Shown one piece after another: positions 9,270-18,180 of a DNA stretch of 64,000 nucleotides. Under the pieces are notes generated by a model. The model saw only the letters and a list, made by a program, of their open reading frames with translations, was not told the origin of the DNA and did no database searches. Positions within the stretch are counted from its first letter, which is position 1. Each line of letters opens with the position of its first letter. The translations under genes were made by a program, and so were the position numbers. Source of the DNA: Clostridium_AD frigoriphilum (GTDB lineage: Bacteria > Bacillota > Clostridia > Clostridiales > Clostridiaceae); contig NZ_JAZHFS010000011.1 of assembly GCF_036541405.1 (NCBI RefSeq), positions 94,353-158,352 on the forward strand. The letters run 5' to 3'.

Positions 9270-10784
9270 TTACTCTAGATTTTTTTCATCTAACAAGTAA
9301 ATTTTATCAGCATATTTAGACTCATCTGAAATCTTAAGTTCAGAATTTTTAGTCGCTTGTTTAACCTGAGCACCAGCTATGTTAGGTTTGACCATACACC
9401 CAGCTCCAGCCACACATCCACCCGGACATGCCATTCCTTCAAGGAGATATCCATCATACTTTCCTTTTGCGGCATCATTACACATATCCCTACATTCTCT
9501 CAGACCATTTGCAGCTTTAATCTTCACCTCTCGCCCTGGATGTTCTTTTATTATCAAATCAGCTACAGCCTTAGCGACTCCGCCTGCAACAGCAAATCCT
9601 CTTCCTGAACCAGTTGCTTCATTACTCAAGCTCATATCTGTACCAATTATTGCTACTTCTTTGGCTTCAAGCATTCCAGATAATTCCTCATATGTAATTA
9701 CAAAATCTACTTCACTTTTTACGCTTTTTCTGGAAGCTTCTAATTTTTTCGCGCTACATGGCCCAACAAAAACAATCTTTGCATCTTTATGTTTTTCTCT
9801 CACAAATCGAGCAGCAAAAACCATTGGAGTCAAAGTCATTGAAATATTTTCGGCATGCTCCGGATATAATTTTTTAGCCATAACAGACCAAGCAGGACAA
9901 CATGAAGTACCCATAAATGAAAGGTTTTCAGGTACATTCTCTATAAAATCATTTGCCTCCTCAATTGTACAAATATCTGCACCAATCGCAACTTCAACAA
10001 CATCTTTAAATCCAATTGTAATCATCGCTGTTTTAAAATCATTAAACCCAACATTTCTACCAAACTGACCCACATATGATGGAGCTACAATTGCAATTAC
10101 TTCTTCCTTTTGATTAATTGCCTGAATTAGTTGGAATATTTGGCTTTTATCAGATATTGCTCCAAAAGGACAATTTACCAAACACATTCCACAGCTAACA
10201 CATTTATCATAATCTATTGATGCTCTGCCATATTCATCAGTATATATTGCATCCACCCCACATGCCTTGGCACATGGTCGCTCATGTTTTATTATTGCTG
10301 AATATGGACAGACTTTAGCACATAAACCACACTTTATACATTTTTCCTGATCAATAACACTTTTCCCATTTACTATACTAACTGCGCCTTTAGGACAAAC
10401 CTCTACACAAGGGTGTGCTAGGCAGCCACGGCACATATTTGTAACTTCATAGCTATTTGTTGGACAAGAATTACAAGCAAATTTTATAATATTTACAAGT
10501 GGCGGTTCATAATATTTTGAAGGTTTTGTTGCTTCCTCTAACCCTTCTGTAATTGCTCTTGATTTATCATTTAATCTTAAATTTAGTCCCATTGCCAAAC
10601 GGATTCGCTCACTAACTATTGCTCTTTCAAGAAATGTACTTTCTCTATACTTACCCACATCTCCAGTAATAATCTCATATGGAATATTTCCCATTTCTTT
10701 TAAATTGTCTTCAAAAGCCATCTTACTTACGGCCGTAAAAACTTTGTGTCTAATATTAGCAAGTGTTTTATATTCGTATTTCAT
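9270..10784 (-). CDS. [FeFe] hydrogenase, ferredoxin-type, group-B-like
   Basis: 504 aa. N-terminal half: Cys-rich [4Fe-4S] clusters, with CNSCPTN and MCRGC followed by two ferredoxin pairs (CIKCGLCAKVCP and CVSCGMCLVNCP). C-terminal half: H-cluster motifs TSCCPAW (L1), GPCSAKKLE (L2) and EGMACPGGCVAGAG (L3). The L2 form GPC and the L3 ending AGAG differ from the MPC and GGGQP forms of the common clostridial HydA, pointing to a group B enzyme. It should couple reduced ferredoxin to proton reduction or hydrogen oxidation. No maturase genes are nearby. It has its own promoter and terminator, so it is likely monocistronic. Confidence 0.93.
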   Translation of the reverse strand: MKYEYKTLANIRHKVFTAVSKMAFEDNLKEMGNIPYEIITGDVGKYRESTFLERAIVSERIRLAMGLNLRLNDKSRAITEGLEEATKPSKYYEPPLVNIIKFACNSCPTNSYEVTNMCRGCLAHPCVEVCPKGAVSIVNGKSVIDQEKCIKCGLCAKVCPYSAIIKHERPCAKACGVDAIYTDEYGRASIDYDKCVSCGMCLVNCPFGAISDKSQIFQLIQAINQKEEVIAIVAPSYVGQFGRNVGFNDFKTAMITIGFKDVVEVAIGADICTIEEANDFIENVPENLSFMGTSCCPAWSVMAKKLYPEHAENISMTLTPMVFAARFVREKHKDAKIVFVGPCSAKKLEASRKSVKSEVDFVITYEELSGMLEAKEVAIIGTDMSLSNEATGSGRGFAVAGGVAKAVADLIIKEHPGREVKIKAANGLRECRDMCNDAAKGKYDGYLLEGMACPGGCVAGAGCMVKPNIAGAQVKQATKNSELKISDESKYADKIYLLDEKNLE

Positions 10785-10906
10785 TATAACTCCTTTTTTT
10801 GCTTTAATATTTATAAAAACTATATGTATTCTTCAAGAATTTCACTATCAAGTATCACAATTGACACATTAATGATAGTATATGGGTCGTTTCAAAACCC
10901 AAGTAT

Positions 10907-10935
10907 ATTATATCGTACTAAAATAACCATGTCTA
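10907..10935 (-). promoter_or_regulatory. Promoter of the hydrogenase gene
   Basis: On the minus strand TAGACA, a 17-bp spacer and TATAAT, about 120 bp before the ATG. One mismatch to the -35 consensus, a perfect -10. Confidence 0.65.
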
Positions 10936-11129
10936 TTGTTATATTTTATTAATTTATCCATCCCACCCATAAAGAGAGTTGGCTTTACGCATAAATTCTT
11001 GTAACAATTTAGTCAATTTAGTTTGTGTATTTATTTTGCTTACATTACCAAGTAAAAACTAGTCACTTCGTTCCGGTTTTTACAACGGGGTCAGCTGTAT
11101 AGCCTAAAAAATGTATATTGAAAATCAGA
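10936..11129. other. Intergenic region, nothing further recognised
   Basis: Together with the hydrogenase leader (10785-10935) this makes about 345 bp without a gene. Apart from the promoter I see no RNA motif or open frame of note. A short imperfect hairpin (AAAACTAG...CCGGTTTT region) lies near 11056-11083. Confidence 0.4.
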
Positions 11130-11390
11130 TTACAAAATTATAGTTACTTCATCGCCTTCCTGTGATTTTACTTCCACCATTTTCAGTCCCTTGTAGCCTT
11201 TCAAATACTTCAAGCTTTTTGCAAGTTCATTAAAATCTATACAATCTAGTATTTCTTTTGTCTGAGCATCAATATGCTTATCTATCCTCTTAAATACAAA
11301 ATCAGCTATTTTGCAAGCAGCACCTGCAATACCTAATGGCACAGGAATAAAAAACTTCCTGCCTGTTTTTTCTCTTATATAAATTCTCAT
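11130..11390 (-). CDS. Small hypothetical protein of DUF2089 cluster
   Basis: 86 aa. The C-terminal stretch (GYKGLKMVEVKSQEGDEVTI) closely resembles the C-terminus of its upstream neighbour (DGKIVDVKSEKGDIVEIIVE), so the two probably share a fold. A hydrophobic segment (IPVPLGIAGAACKIADFVF) lies near the N-terminus and may contact the membrane. It starts 24 bp after the neighbour and is probably co-transcribed with it and the DUF2089 regulator. Specific function unknown. Confidence 0.75.
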   Translation of the reverse strand: MRIYIREKTGRKFFIPVPLGIAGAACKIADFVFKRIDKHIDAQTKEILDCIDFNELAKSLKYLKGYKGLKMVEVKSQEGDEVTIIL

Positions 11391-11414
11391 AGATAATAGT
11401 CACCTCCAGTGCTG

Positions 11415-11786
11415 CTACTCAACTATAATTTCTACAATGTCTCCCTTTTCACTTTTCACATCTACAATTTTTCCATCTAATCCCTCGCCTACAGCTTGAA
11501 GAATAGCCTGTATATCTATGTCCTCAATGCCTTCTACTCCTTCTACCTTAGGTATTCTCTTAATAGCACTTCCTAAAGTTTTTATAAACTTTACAGGTAT
11601 ATTTACATTTACGTTATCTCCAGTTGATGAATTAACCTTAATTTTAAGTATTTTATCTGCATTGTTCGCAGTAACTGGAATAATTTTTTTTGTTTCATTT
11701 AAAGCTTCTATTAACTGCCCGGCTTTTTGCGAATCAATTTTTCCCTCTTCTAGCATTTTTAATACTCTCATTACCTCTTCATTCAT
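11415..11786 (-). CDS. SHOCT-like/YvlB-N-type small protein
   Basis: 123 aa. The first 30 residues (EEVMRVLKMLEEGKIDSQKA) form the short helical 'few residues, then EG-KI-A' module found at the start of YvlB/DUF4097-type proteins and in SHOCT-like domains. A basic middle and an acidic beta-rich end follow. The DUF2089 protein upstream ends in the same kind of module (KLEKGEITAEQALNLL), suggesting that the products interact or act together in cell-envelope stress. The role is inferred. Confidence 0.75.
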   Translation of the reverse strand: MNEEVMRVLKMLEEGKIDSQKAGQLIEALNETKKIIPVTANNADKILKIKVNSSTGDNVNVNIPVKFIKTLGSAIKRIPKVEGVEGIEDIDIQAILQAVGEGLDGKIVDVKSEKGDIVEIIVE

Positions 11787-11808
11787 TATAATACAACTCC
11801 TTTAACTA

Positions 11809-12180
11809 CTATTTTCTTAATAAATTTAATGCTTGCTCGGCTGTAATTTCTCCCTTTTCAAGCTTATCAATCACATCAGCACTGTTATCCTCTTTTTCTT
11901 TGATTTGTGTATATCCTAAGGATGCAATTAGATCCTCCAGCTTACCTCGAACTGTAGGATAAGATATTCCTAGTTCCTTTTCAACATCTTTAATATTACC
12001 TCGGCATTTTATAAAGACCTCAACAAAATTTAGCTGTTCCATGGTTAAATAAGAGAACTTAGATAATTCAAAGTCATTTTCAATAACAGTGTCGCACTTT
12101 TTACATTTTAGTTTTGTAACAGTAAGTTTTGAAGAACATACTGGGCACTGAGTTATTATTTTGTATGCCATACTAATCAT
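11809..12180 (-). CDS. DUF2089 family DNA-binding regulator
   Basis: An N-terminal zinc-ribbon (CPVCSSKL...CKKCDT) is followed by a helix-turn-helix region (KDVEKELGISYPTVRGKLEDL) and the C-terminal EKGEITAEQALNLLRK module. DUF2089 proteins are predicted transcription regulators. The start is uncertain: GGAG lies a little close to the ATG at 12180 and a little far from the ATG at 12171; a longer frame to 12225 has no ribosome site. First gene of a three-gene leftward unit. Confidence 0.85.
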   Translation of the reverse strand: MISMAYKIITQCPVCSSKLTVTKLKCKKCDTVIENDFELSKFSYLTMEQLNFVEVFIKCRGNIKDVEKELGISYPTVRGKLEDLIASLGYTQIKEKEDNSADVIDKLEKGEITAEQALNLLRK

Positions 12181-12370
12181 CACTCTCCATAATTTTATTA
12201 TATTACTGTTTTTTAATAAAATCAATATTAATATTAAATATTTTTACTTTTATTCGTTTAAATATTAAATATATTAACTTATAAATTAATTATCTAAATT
12301 AAATAGTTCAATAAAATATAAAAGTACATAACTCCAAACTTAAAACTCTGAAAATCCTACTCTATTAAAT

Positions 12371-12482
12371 CCAAAAAACAACAAAACCCTTGAATTTCAA
12401 AGGTTTTCCATTGTATCAAAATTGTTATTCTTGTATGATGGAGGCGAACCGTATCTAATTTATCACTGTCCATTGAAAGAAA
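12371..12482. repeat. Dispersed repeat, copy A
   Basis: Matches 25737-25847 over nearly its whole length: CCAAAAAACAAC at the start, an imperfect terminator-like palindrome (CCTTGAATTTCAAAGG), then GGAGGCGAACCGTA, TATCACTGTCCATTGAAAGAA at the end. Copy A is the more degraded, as its palindrome has mismatches. No open frame spans it. Confidence 0.75.
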
Positions 12483-12611
12483 CATGTTATACAATACTAA
12501 AACTACAGGCATTTTTTAATACGTTATGGGGCGTACAAATTATAGTTTAGATGTTTTTGCTATGTCTGAAAGAGATTTTAGTTTAAATATGGATCTATCT
12601 TAACCCAATTC

Positions 12612-12648
12612 CAGTAAATGAATAGAAAAAGGTGGTCTTCATTTACTG
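12612..12648 (-). terminator. Hairpin after the chemosensory operon
   Basis: Perfect 11-bp inverted arms CAGTAAATGAA and TTCATTTACTG around a 15-nt loop, 24 bp past the last stop codon of the operon. There is no long T run, so termination is plausible but not certain. Confidence 0.5.
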
Positions 12649-12671
12649 ATTACTAAAGTATGCACTTACTT

Positions 12672-14276
12672 TCACATAAAACTTAGCACAGCTCTAAGAT
12701 TCAAAATTAAAACAACTCTCTTTCCATTATTTAGTTTTGCTATTTTGTCTATATAGCTATTATTTCTATCAAATACTTCCGATGCTTCTTCAAGATAATT
12801 TTTTGAAACCTTTAAAACCTCAGAAGCTGAGTCTATCATGATACCTATTTTCATTTTCTTGAACTCTACAACTAAAAACTTGGATTCACAATAAGAACCT
12901 GAATCATGAGCTGTGAACAGTTTTCTAAGATTTAATATTGGTATTATATCTCCTCGCAAATTAACCATACCGTTAATAAAAACAGGAGCACCAGGAATAT
13001 GAGTTATTTCGCTCATTCTATTGATTTCTTGTACATTGCTAATTTTTATTCCGTATTCTTCTTCGTCCAGTTTAAAAATCACGATATGTTCAAAATTATT
13101 ATCTTCATCACTTACATTTAATGATTTGTCCTTTACACCTTCTTTGAGATCAATACCTACAACACCTCTAGTCTCCTCAGAACTAATAAGTTTAAGCGGC
13201 TCCAGCATTATTATCAATCTTTTGCCCTTATTCAGATTGTAAATTCCTTGGACATAGAAACTATTGGTAATCTCATTGCTCTTTTTAAATAATCTCTTAG
13301 CAACCACCATAACATGTGATACTTTATCAACTATTATTCCAAATGAAAAGCTACCATTGTTTATAATTACCACACGACTATACTCGTCAGGCTGTTTGAA
13401 ATCCATACCAAGAAGTTTGCCTAGATTAACAACTGCTATAAGCTGATTTCTGATAGAAAATACCCCTTCAATGAAACTAGGTGTATTAGGCACCTTCATT
13501 ATTGCTGGCAACCTTATTATTTCCTTTACATAATTAATGTTGAATCCATACTCTCCTACGCCAATATTAAATATGATAATTTGCTCTTCTTCTTCTTTTT
13601 CTTTGCCTTCTAAATTGTCCGCAGACCTATGTTGCTCTTTTGCTACATCAGAAAGGTCGTAAGCTTTTGTGATTTTCTCAGCATCAAGAAGCATCACCAC
13701 TCTTTTCCCATTATTGAGTATGAGAATAGAATTTATAACTCCACCATCAATCCCCTTAATGCTACTGGGTGGCTCTTTAATAGCTGACTCTTCAACAGTT
13801 ATTACTTCCGAAACCTTATCACATATAAGTCCGATCCTTTTGTCGTGGATATCTGTAACAATAATTCTACTGCAGTCATCAAATTCCTTATGAGGCATAT
13901 TGAACAATTTTCTACTATCAATAACAGGAAGCAAATCACCTCTTAGGCAGCATAAGCCAGTTATATATTGTGGTGCATTTGGAATTTTCTGAAGTATTGG
14001 AACTCTAATAATTTCTTTTATATAAGATATTCTTAATGCAAATTCTTCCTCATCCACCTTAAATACTATAACTTCAATTTTCTTTACAGCTGTAATAGTT
14101 TCTATCCCTGTCTTTATGCATTGGTCCTGTTTCTGCATTAAGCAATCCTTGTTTTCTATGTCTATCTGCGAAGTAACTTGCTCTTGCTTCATCTTAGCCT
14201 TCTGTTTTTTTGCAGTCATTTCTCTTTTCATCTTTTCAAAGTTATCCGAGCTTTTTTTAACAACCTTTACTGCCAT
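12672..14276 (-). CDS. Triple CheW-domain scaffold protein (534 aa)
   Basis: After a Lys/Gln-rich 60-residue lead, three CheW domains follow, each opening with a '(V/I)FK(V/L)..EE(F/Y).(L/I)..... VKEI' pattern (about residues 68-205, 232-365 and 398-534) and each with an ITGLCCLRGDLLPVI-like strand. CheW couples receptors to CheA; three domains in one chain can cross-link arrays. The start overlaps the ParA gene by 20 bp, indicating translational coupling. A 491-aa paralogue lies upstream in the same operon (21286-22761). Last gene of the operon. Confidence 0.92.
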   Translation of the reverse strand: MAVKVVKKSSDNFEKMKREMTAKKQKAKMKQEQVTSQIDIENKDCLMQKQDQCIKTGIETITAVKKIEVIVFKVDEEEFALRISYIKEIIRVPILQKIPNAPQYITGLCCLRGDLLPVIDSRKLFNMPHKEFDDCSRIIVTDIHDKRIGLICDKVSEVITVEESAIKEPPSSIKGIDGGVINSILILNNGKRVVMLLDAEKITKAYDLSDVAKEQHRSADNLEGKEKEEEEQIIIFNIGVGEYGFNINYVKEIIRLPAIMKVPNTPSFIEGVFSIRNQLIAVVNLGKLLGMDFKQPDEYSRVVIINNGSFSFGIIVDKVSHVMVVAKRLFKKSNEITNSFYVQGIYNLNKGKRLIIMLEPLKLISSEETRGVVGIDLKEGVKDKSLNVSDEDNNFEHIVIFKLDEEEYGIKISNVQEINRMSEITHIPGAPVFINGMVNLRGDIIPILNLRKLFTAHDSGSYCESKFLVVEFKKMKIGIMIDSASEVLKVSKNYLEEASEVFDRNNSYIDKIAKLNNGKRVVLILNLRAVLSFM

Positions 14277-15033
14277 GGATACTCACCAGCCTTTCAACTA
14301 TATGCTCAAATTGCTTTGAAGACTCTTCATCACATTCAAAAACTGTTTTCCCCATCTTACCGCTTTCGGTAATTTTAATTCTTCGATGAATAGGTGCTGT
14401 TAATATATCCGTATCAGAAAAAAATTCTTTCATAAACTCCATATTTTCCTTACCATCACTGGTTCTCTTATCAAACATATTGGGTACCACAAGAGAAATC
14501 ATACTTTGATCCAAGTGCAAGTCAAAAAGGTACTCATAAATATTTCCTATAGCTCTTACAGATGCAGCTTCTACCTGAACTGGCACTATAATACCATCTA
14601 CAAAATACAAAACCGCATCATTGATCTTGCATCGCTGGGGTCCACAGTCTACAATCACATAGTCATAATTAAGCTTCTCTAATCCCTTGAATTTATCATT
14701 AAAAAACGATCTTATACTAGGTTCTTTATAAAGTTCTTCATTGATTCGGTCAACATATCTTGAAGGTAGTAAATCCAAATTATCTCTTGCCTTGATTATG
14801 CAATCACTAATACAGGTATCTTCATGTTTAACTATAATATCATATAAGCTGTTTTTATAATCTTCTTGATTAAACCCAAGGAAGAGGCTTGCATCATTTT
14901 GTCCATCCATATCTATAAGTAATACTTTTTTACCTGCTATAGCAAGACCATGTGCAATATTCACGGCAATAGTGCTTTTACCCACACCTCCCTTGTTATT
15001 TAATACAGCATATTTCTCAAGCTTTTTCTCCAT
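14257..15033 (-). CDS. ParA/MinD-type ATPase of the chemosensory operon
   Basis: 258 aa. Deviant Walker A KGGVGKST (residues 14-21), Walker A' LLIDMDGQND, Walker B VIVDCGPQ. The fold is the ParA/Soj class. No ParB is adjacent. In Vibrio and Rhodobacter, ParA-like proteins inside chemotaxis operons (ParC, PpfA) place and partition signalling arrays, and its position between CheA and a triple CheW gene suggests the same role here. A chromosome-partition role is less likely given the neighbours. It overlaps the next gene by 20 bp. Confidence 0.9.
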   Translation of the reverse strand: MEKKLEKYAVLNNKGGVGKSTIAVNIAHGLAIAGKKVLLIDMDGQNDASLFLGFNQEDYKNSLYDIIVKHEDTCISDCIIKARDNLDLLPSRYVDRINEELYKEPSIRSFFNDKFKGLEKLNYDYVIVDCGPQRCKINDAVLYFVDGIIVPVQVEAASVRAIGNIYEYLFDLHLDQSMISLVVPNMFDKRTSDGKENMEFMKEFFSDTDILTAPIHRRIKITESGKMGKTVFECDEESSKQFEHIVERLVSIHGSKGC

Positions 15034-15065
15034 GCTTATACCTCCTTCTAAAACCAGTAAAAATC

Positions 15066-17339
15066 TTATTTTTCCACAAGTTGCAATATATCAACAGGAT
15101 TAACTATCAAGACTACTTGTCCATTTCCAAGTAACGTTGAACCGGATATTCCAGGAATATCCGCTAGATGCCCCTCTAATGTCTTTACTACAAATTCCTG
15201 TTCATTTTTAAGTTTATCTACAGCAATTGCGTAATTTTCTGCACCCCTAGATAAAATTACAGCACTTACTTCTTCACTTTCAGTATCTCTATCCCCCATA
15301 AGGAAAATCTTACTGAGCCATTCAATTCCAATGGCCTCTCCCCTTAAATAGGTAAAAAACTTTCCATTAAATTTATGAATATCGTTTCTACTAATTTTTA
15401 CTGTTTCAACTATATACTCCAGAGGAAAAATGTAGGTTTCGCCATCTACCTCTACAGTCAAGCCTCGTGAAACTGCCAGTGTAAGAGGTAATTGAATAGT
15501 AGTTTTTGTTCCTTTACCCACTTCACTCTCAATAATAATTTTCCCATTGATTTTGGATATGTTACTTTTAACAATATCCATCCCAACCCCTCGACCTGAT
15601 ATTTCTGTAATCTTTTTTGCCATACTGAAACCCGGAAGGAAAATAAGGTTTATTAGTTGCGCCTCATTCATTTTGACCGCTTCTTCTTCAGAAACAATGC
15701 CTTTTTCTATTGCTTTTTTCTTTATATTATCTTTATCAATTCCCTTCCCATCATCTTCTATCTCAATAAATACATGTTTGTTTTTGTTATAGGCTCTAAG
15801 TATGATACTTCCGGTTTCAGGTTTTCCTTTAGATAGACGCTCCTCAGTATCCTCAACACCATGATCTGCTGAATTTCGTATTAAATGTACTAAAGGGTCA
15901 CTGATCTGCTCGATAATTGTTTTATCAATTTCAGTATTCCCACCCTCCATAAATAATTCCATCTTCTTACCAGTACTCTGAGCAATATCCCTTATTACCC
16001 TAGGCATCTTTTGAAACACCGTTTTAATTTCTACCATTCTTATAGACATAATTTCATTCTGAAGTTCTTCAGAAATTCTATTTACATAAGTTCCTACCTG
16101 CTTTACTTCCTTGGACATTTCGGACAGGTTATACTCCACATTGAGTTTTGCAGATATGTGCATAAAAGAGTTTTTTGCAATTATAAGCTCTGAAATAGTA
16201 TTCATCATTTTATCCAGTTTGTCCTGATTAACCCGAATGCTCTGGTTTATGCTGCCTTTTGATCTCGACTCCTCCACTTTATTCACTTCTTGCGCTGTTG
16301 TTGTCTTAGTAGTTTGTACTAAAGAACTAGATAATTCCCCAATATTCAATATCTCTTCTTTAATTTTTTGTATAATTACATTATTATCAATATTCATAAA
16401 TTCTTCTGAGTCAACAGAATTTATGAAAGACTTTAAATAATCCATTACCATAAAACCTAAATCCAGCAGATTTTTTTCAAAATTACATTCTTTATCCCTT
16501 ATCAAAGTTAATAAGCTTTCAAAAGTATGCACAACTTCTAAAAAATCTGTTAAACCTATATAAAGGCTACTCTGAGTAGTCAAAACTGCAAGGTATATTC
16601 CTGTTCCACCCTTAACACTGTGGATAGATCTAAATATTTCATTTATGGCTTCCCTATCATCACTATTAGTATCGAGTCGCATTAATAAATCATTTTCCAT
16701 TCTCTCAATATGTTCTGTACTTTCAATGATAAACTGCTCTTTAATTCCATTAGCTAGACCAACCTTAAATTCCTCTGACTCTAGGATATCTAAACTTCTC
16801 TCTTCCTCCAATGTTTCTTGCTGAGTATTGCTGCCCTCTGTGTCCTTTGCTTCACAATTTTCAAATGACATCTTTAAACTTTTAAGTACCAATTCTTCCT
16901 TATGATCATATTTAAGCTCCAGATACCTAATCCCATTTTCAGTCTTAACATCTTGTTTCTTTAATACTTTTAACAAATTTTTTATATAATCATTTAAAAA
17001 GTCTACATACAAAAGCATACTATCAATCAGCCCAGTGTTTACTGTCAACTTTAAGTTTCTTATAGCTTCAAGTGTAATTTCCATCTCATAACTTAGTCTT
17101 GTAATGCTCCATAACCCTACAAAAGATGAACCTCCCTTTATACTGTGGGCACATTCAACAATATTATTGAGTAATTCATTATCTTTTGAATGAAGTTCCA
17201 GCTTCAGTATTTCCTTCTCAAGTCCCTTAAGATATTTCACCCACTTATCGACAAACATTTTTAGCACATCAAGATCTTCTATATAAATTTTGCTGCACAT
17301 AATATCCACTACCAGTATTTTCTTTTTAGGGTTTTTCAC
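15066..17339 (-). CDS. cheA: Chemotaxis-type histidine kinase CheA with two HPt domains
   Basis: 757 aa. Two HPt domains in tandem: the first with His65 in AHSIKGG, the second with His240 in IHSVKGG. Then a dimerisation helix pair (about 375-440), a CheA-type ATPase with HLIRNSADHGVED, EIEDDGKGID and GRGVGMDIVK, and a C-terminal CheW-like domain. The P2 domain of enteric CheA is not obvious. A GTG start is used, with GGAGGAG 9 bp upstream. It should phosphorylate the CheY and CheB proteins of this operon in response to the soluble receptor. Two HPt domains allow more than one phosphotransfer target. Confidence 0.95.
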   Translation of the reverse strand: MKNPKKKILVVDIMCSKIYIEDLDVLKMFVDKWVKYLKGLEKEILKLELHSKDNELLNNIVECAHSIKGGSSFVGLWSITRLSYEMEITLEAIRNLKLTVNTGLIDSMLLYVDFLNDYIKNLLKVLKKQDVKTENGIRYLELKYDHKEELVLKSLKMSFENCEAKDTEGSNTQQETLEEERSLDILESEEFKVGLANGIKEQFIIESTEHIERMENDLLMRLDTNSDDREAINEIFRSIHSVKGGTGIYLAVLTTQSSLYIGLTDFLEVVHTFESLLTLIRDKECNFEKNLLDLGFMVMDYLKSFINSVDSEEFMNIDNNVIIQKIKEEILNIGELSSSLVQTTKTTTAQEVNKVEESRSKGSINQSIRVNQDKLDKMMNTISELIIAKNSFMHISAKLNVEYNLSEMSKEVKQVGTYVNRISEELQNEIMSIRMVEIKTVFQKMPRVIRDIAQSTGKKMELFMEGGNTEIDKTIIEQISDPLVHLIRNSADHGVEDTEERLSKGKPETGSIILRAYNKNKHVFIEIEDDGKGIDKDNIKKKAIEKGIVSEEEAVKMNEAQLINLIFLPGFSMAKKITEISGRGVGMDIVKSNISKINGKIIIESEVGKGTKTTIQLPLTLAVSRGLTVEVDGETYIFPLEYIVETVKISRNDIHKFNGKFFTYLRGEAIGIEWLSKIFLMGDRDTESEEVSAVILSRGAENYAIAVDKLKNEQEFVVKTLEGHLADIPGISGSTLLGNGQVVLIVNPVDILQLVEK

Positions 17340-17355
17340 TAGATTTCTCCTCCTC

Positions 17356-18180
17356 TCATTTAGGTCTTGAATATGTTATTGTGTCCCCTATTCTTTTAAC
17401 TTTGTAGGCAGAAGAAATCCTTCCCACAGATTCTGAATGTCCGAGGAACATAAATCCACCTGGATTCAAAGACTCATAAAAACTAGCCAAAACATTTCTT
17501 CTTGACTCATCATCAAAATATATCAAACAATTCCGGCAAAATATAAAATCACAGCCATCAATATTATTCATCTCGTATTCATCCATGAGATTAATTCGTT
17601 TAAAAGTTACCGATTTTCTCACATTCAGATTGACAAGGTACTTCTCTTTACGCTTTGTGAAGTATTTCTCTAGGTACTCAGGAGGAACATCTTTTATAGC
17701 TCTACTTTCATAGATTCCCCTTTTTGCACTTTGTAGCACTTCAGTGTTTATGTCGGAAGCAATTATCTGAATTTCCCATTCTTCCGGTTTATCAAGCATT
17801 TCCTGAAGAATAATGAACAAAGTATAGGGTTCTTCTCCTGTAGCACAAGCTGCACACCATATTTTTATTTTTTTGCTGTTTCCTTTATCTTTTGTAACTA
17901 TCGGTAGTACATCCTCTGCAAAATTACGCAATTGAGGAAAATCCCGAAAAAAATAAGTTTCATTTACAGTAAGGTCGTTGATTAATTTATAAAACTCAAA
18001 GGAGTCCACTCCAAATTTCACCAGCCTGAAGTACTCATTTAAATTTTCCATTTCCATTAATTCTGCACGCTTCTCAATTCTCTTTTGTACAAAATACTTT
18101 TTATTATTTTCATAATATAATCCTGTTCTTTTGTAAATCAATTTTATAAATTTATCAAATACTTCATCAGATAATATCAT
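17356..18180 (-). CDS. cheR: Chemoreceptor methyltransferase CheR
   Basis: 274 aa, normal length. The N-terminal helical domain is followed by the SAM-binding domain with NETYFFRD, WCAACATGEEPYT, FCRNCLIYFD and FLGHSES. It methylates receptor glutamates. The gene starts 4 bp inside the HPt-STAS gene (overlapping stop and start), so translation is coupled. Confidence 0.96.
   Translation of the reverse strand: MILSDEVFDKFIKLIYKRTGLYYENNKKYFVQKRIEKRAELMEMENLNEYFRLVKFGVDSFEFYKLINDLTVNETYFFRDFPQLRNFAEDVLPIVTKDKGNSKKIKIWCAACATGEEPYTLFIILQEMLDKPEEWEIQIIASDINTEVLQSAKRGIYESRAIKDVPPEYLEKYFTKRKEKYLVNLNVRKSVTFKRINLMDEYEMNNIDGCDFIFCRNCLIYFDDESRRNVLASFYESLNPGGFMFLGHSESVGRISSAYKVKRIGDTITYSRPK

Larger units (their letters stand above)
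12181..12671. other. Intergenic region with a dispersed repeat and coding scraps
   Basis: About 490 bp between the DUF2089 unit and the chemosensory operon. It holds one copy of a roughly 112-bp repeat (12371-12482), a short plus-strand frame starting with the ATG at 12525 (MGRTNYSLDVFAMSERDF, 25 codons in all) that I cannot assign, and a hairpin at 12612-12648. It looks like decayed accessory DNA. Confidence 0.5.

Noticed and set aside
9379..10068. 229-codon open frame on the plus strand inside the hydrogenase gene
   Set aside because: Antisense to a clear [FeFe] hydrogenase, no ribosome site, Ser/Thr/Ile-rich composition typical of an antisense shadow.
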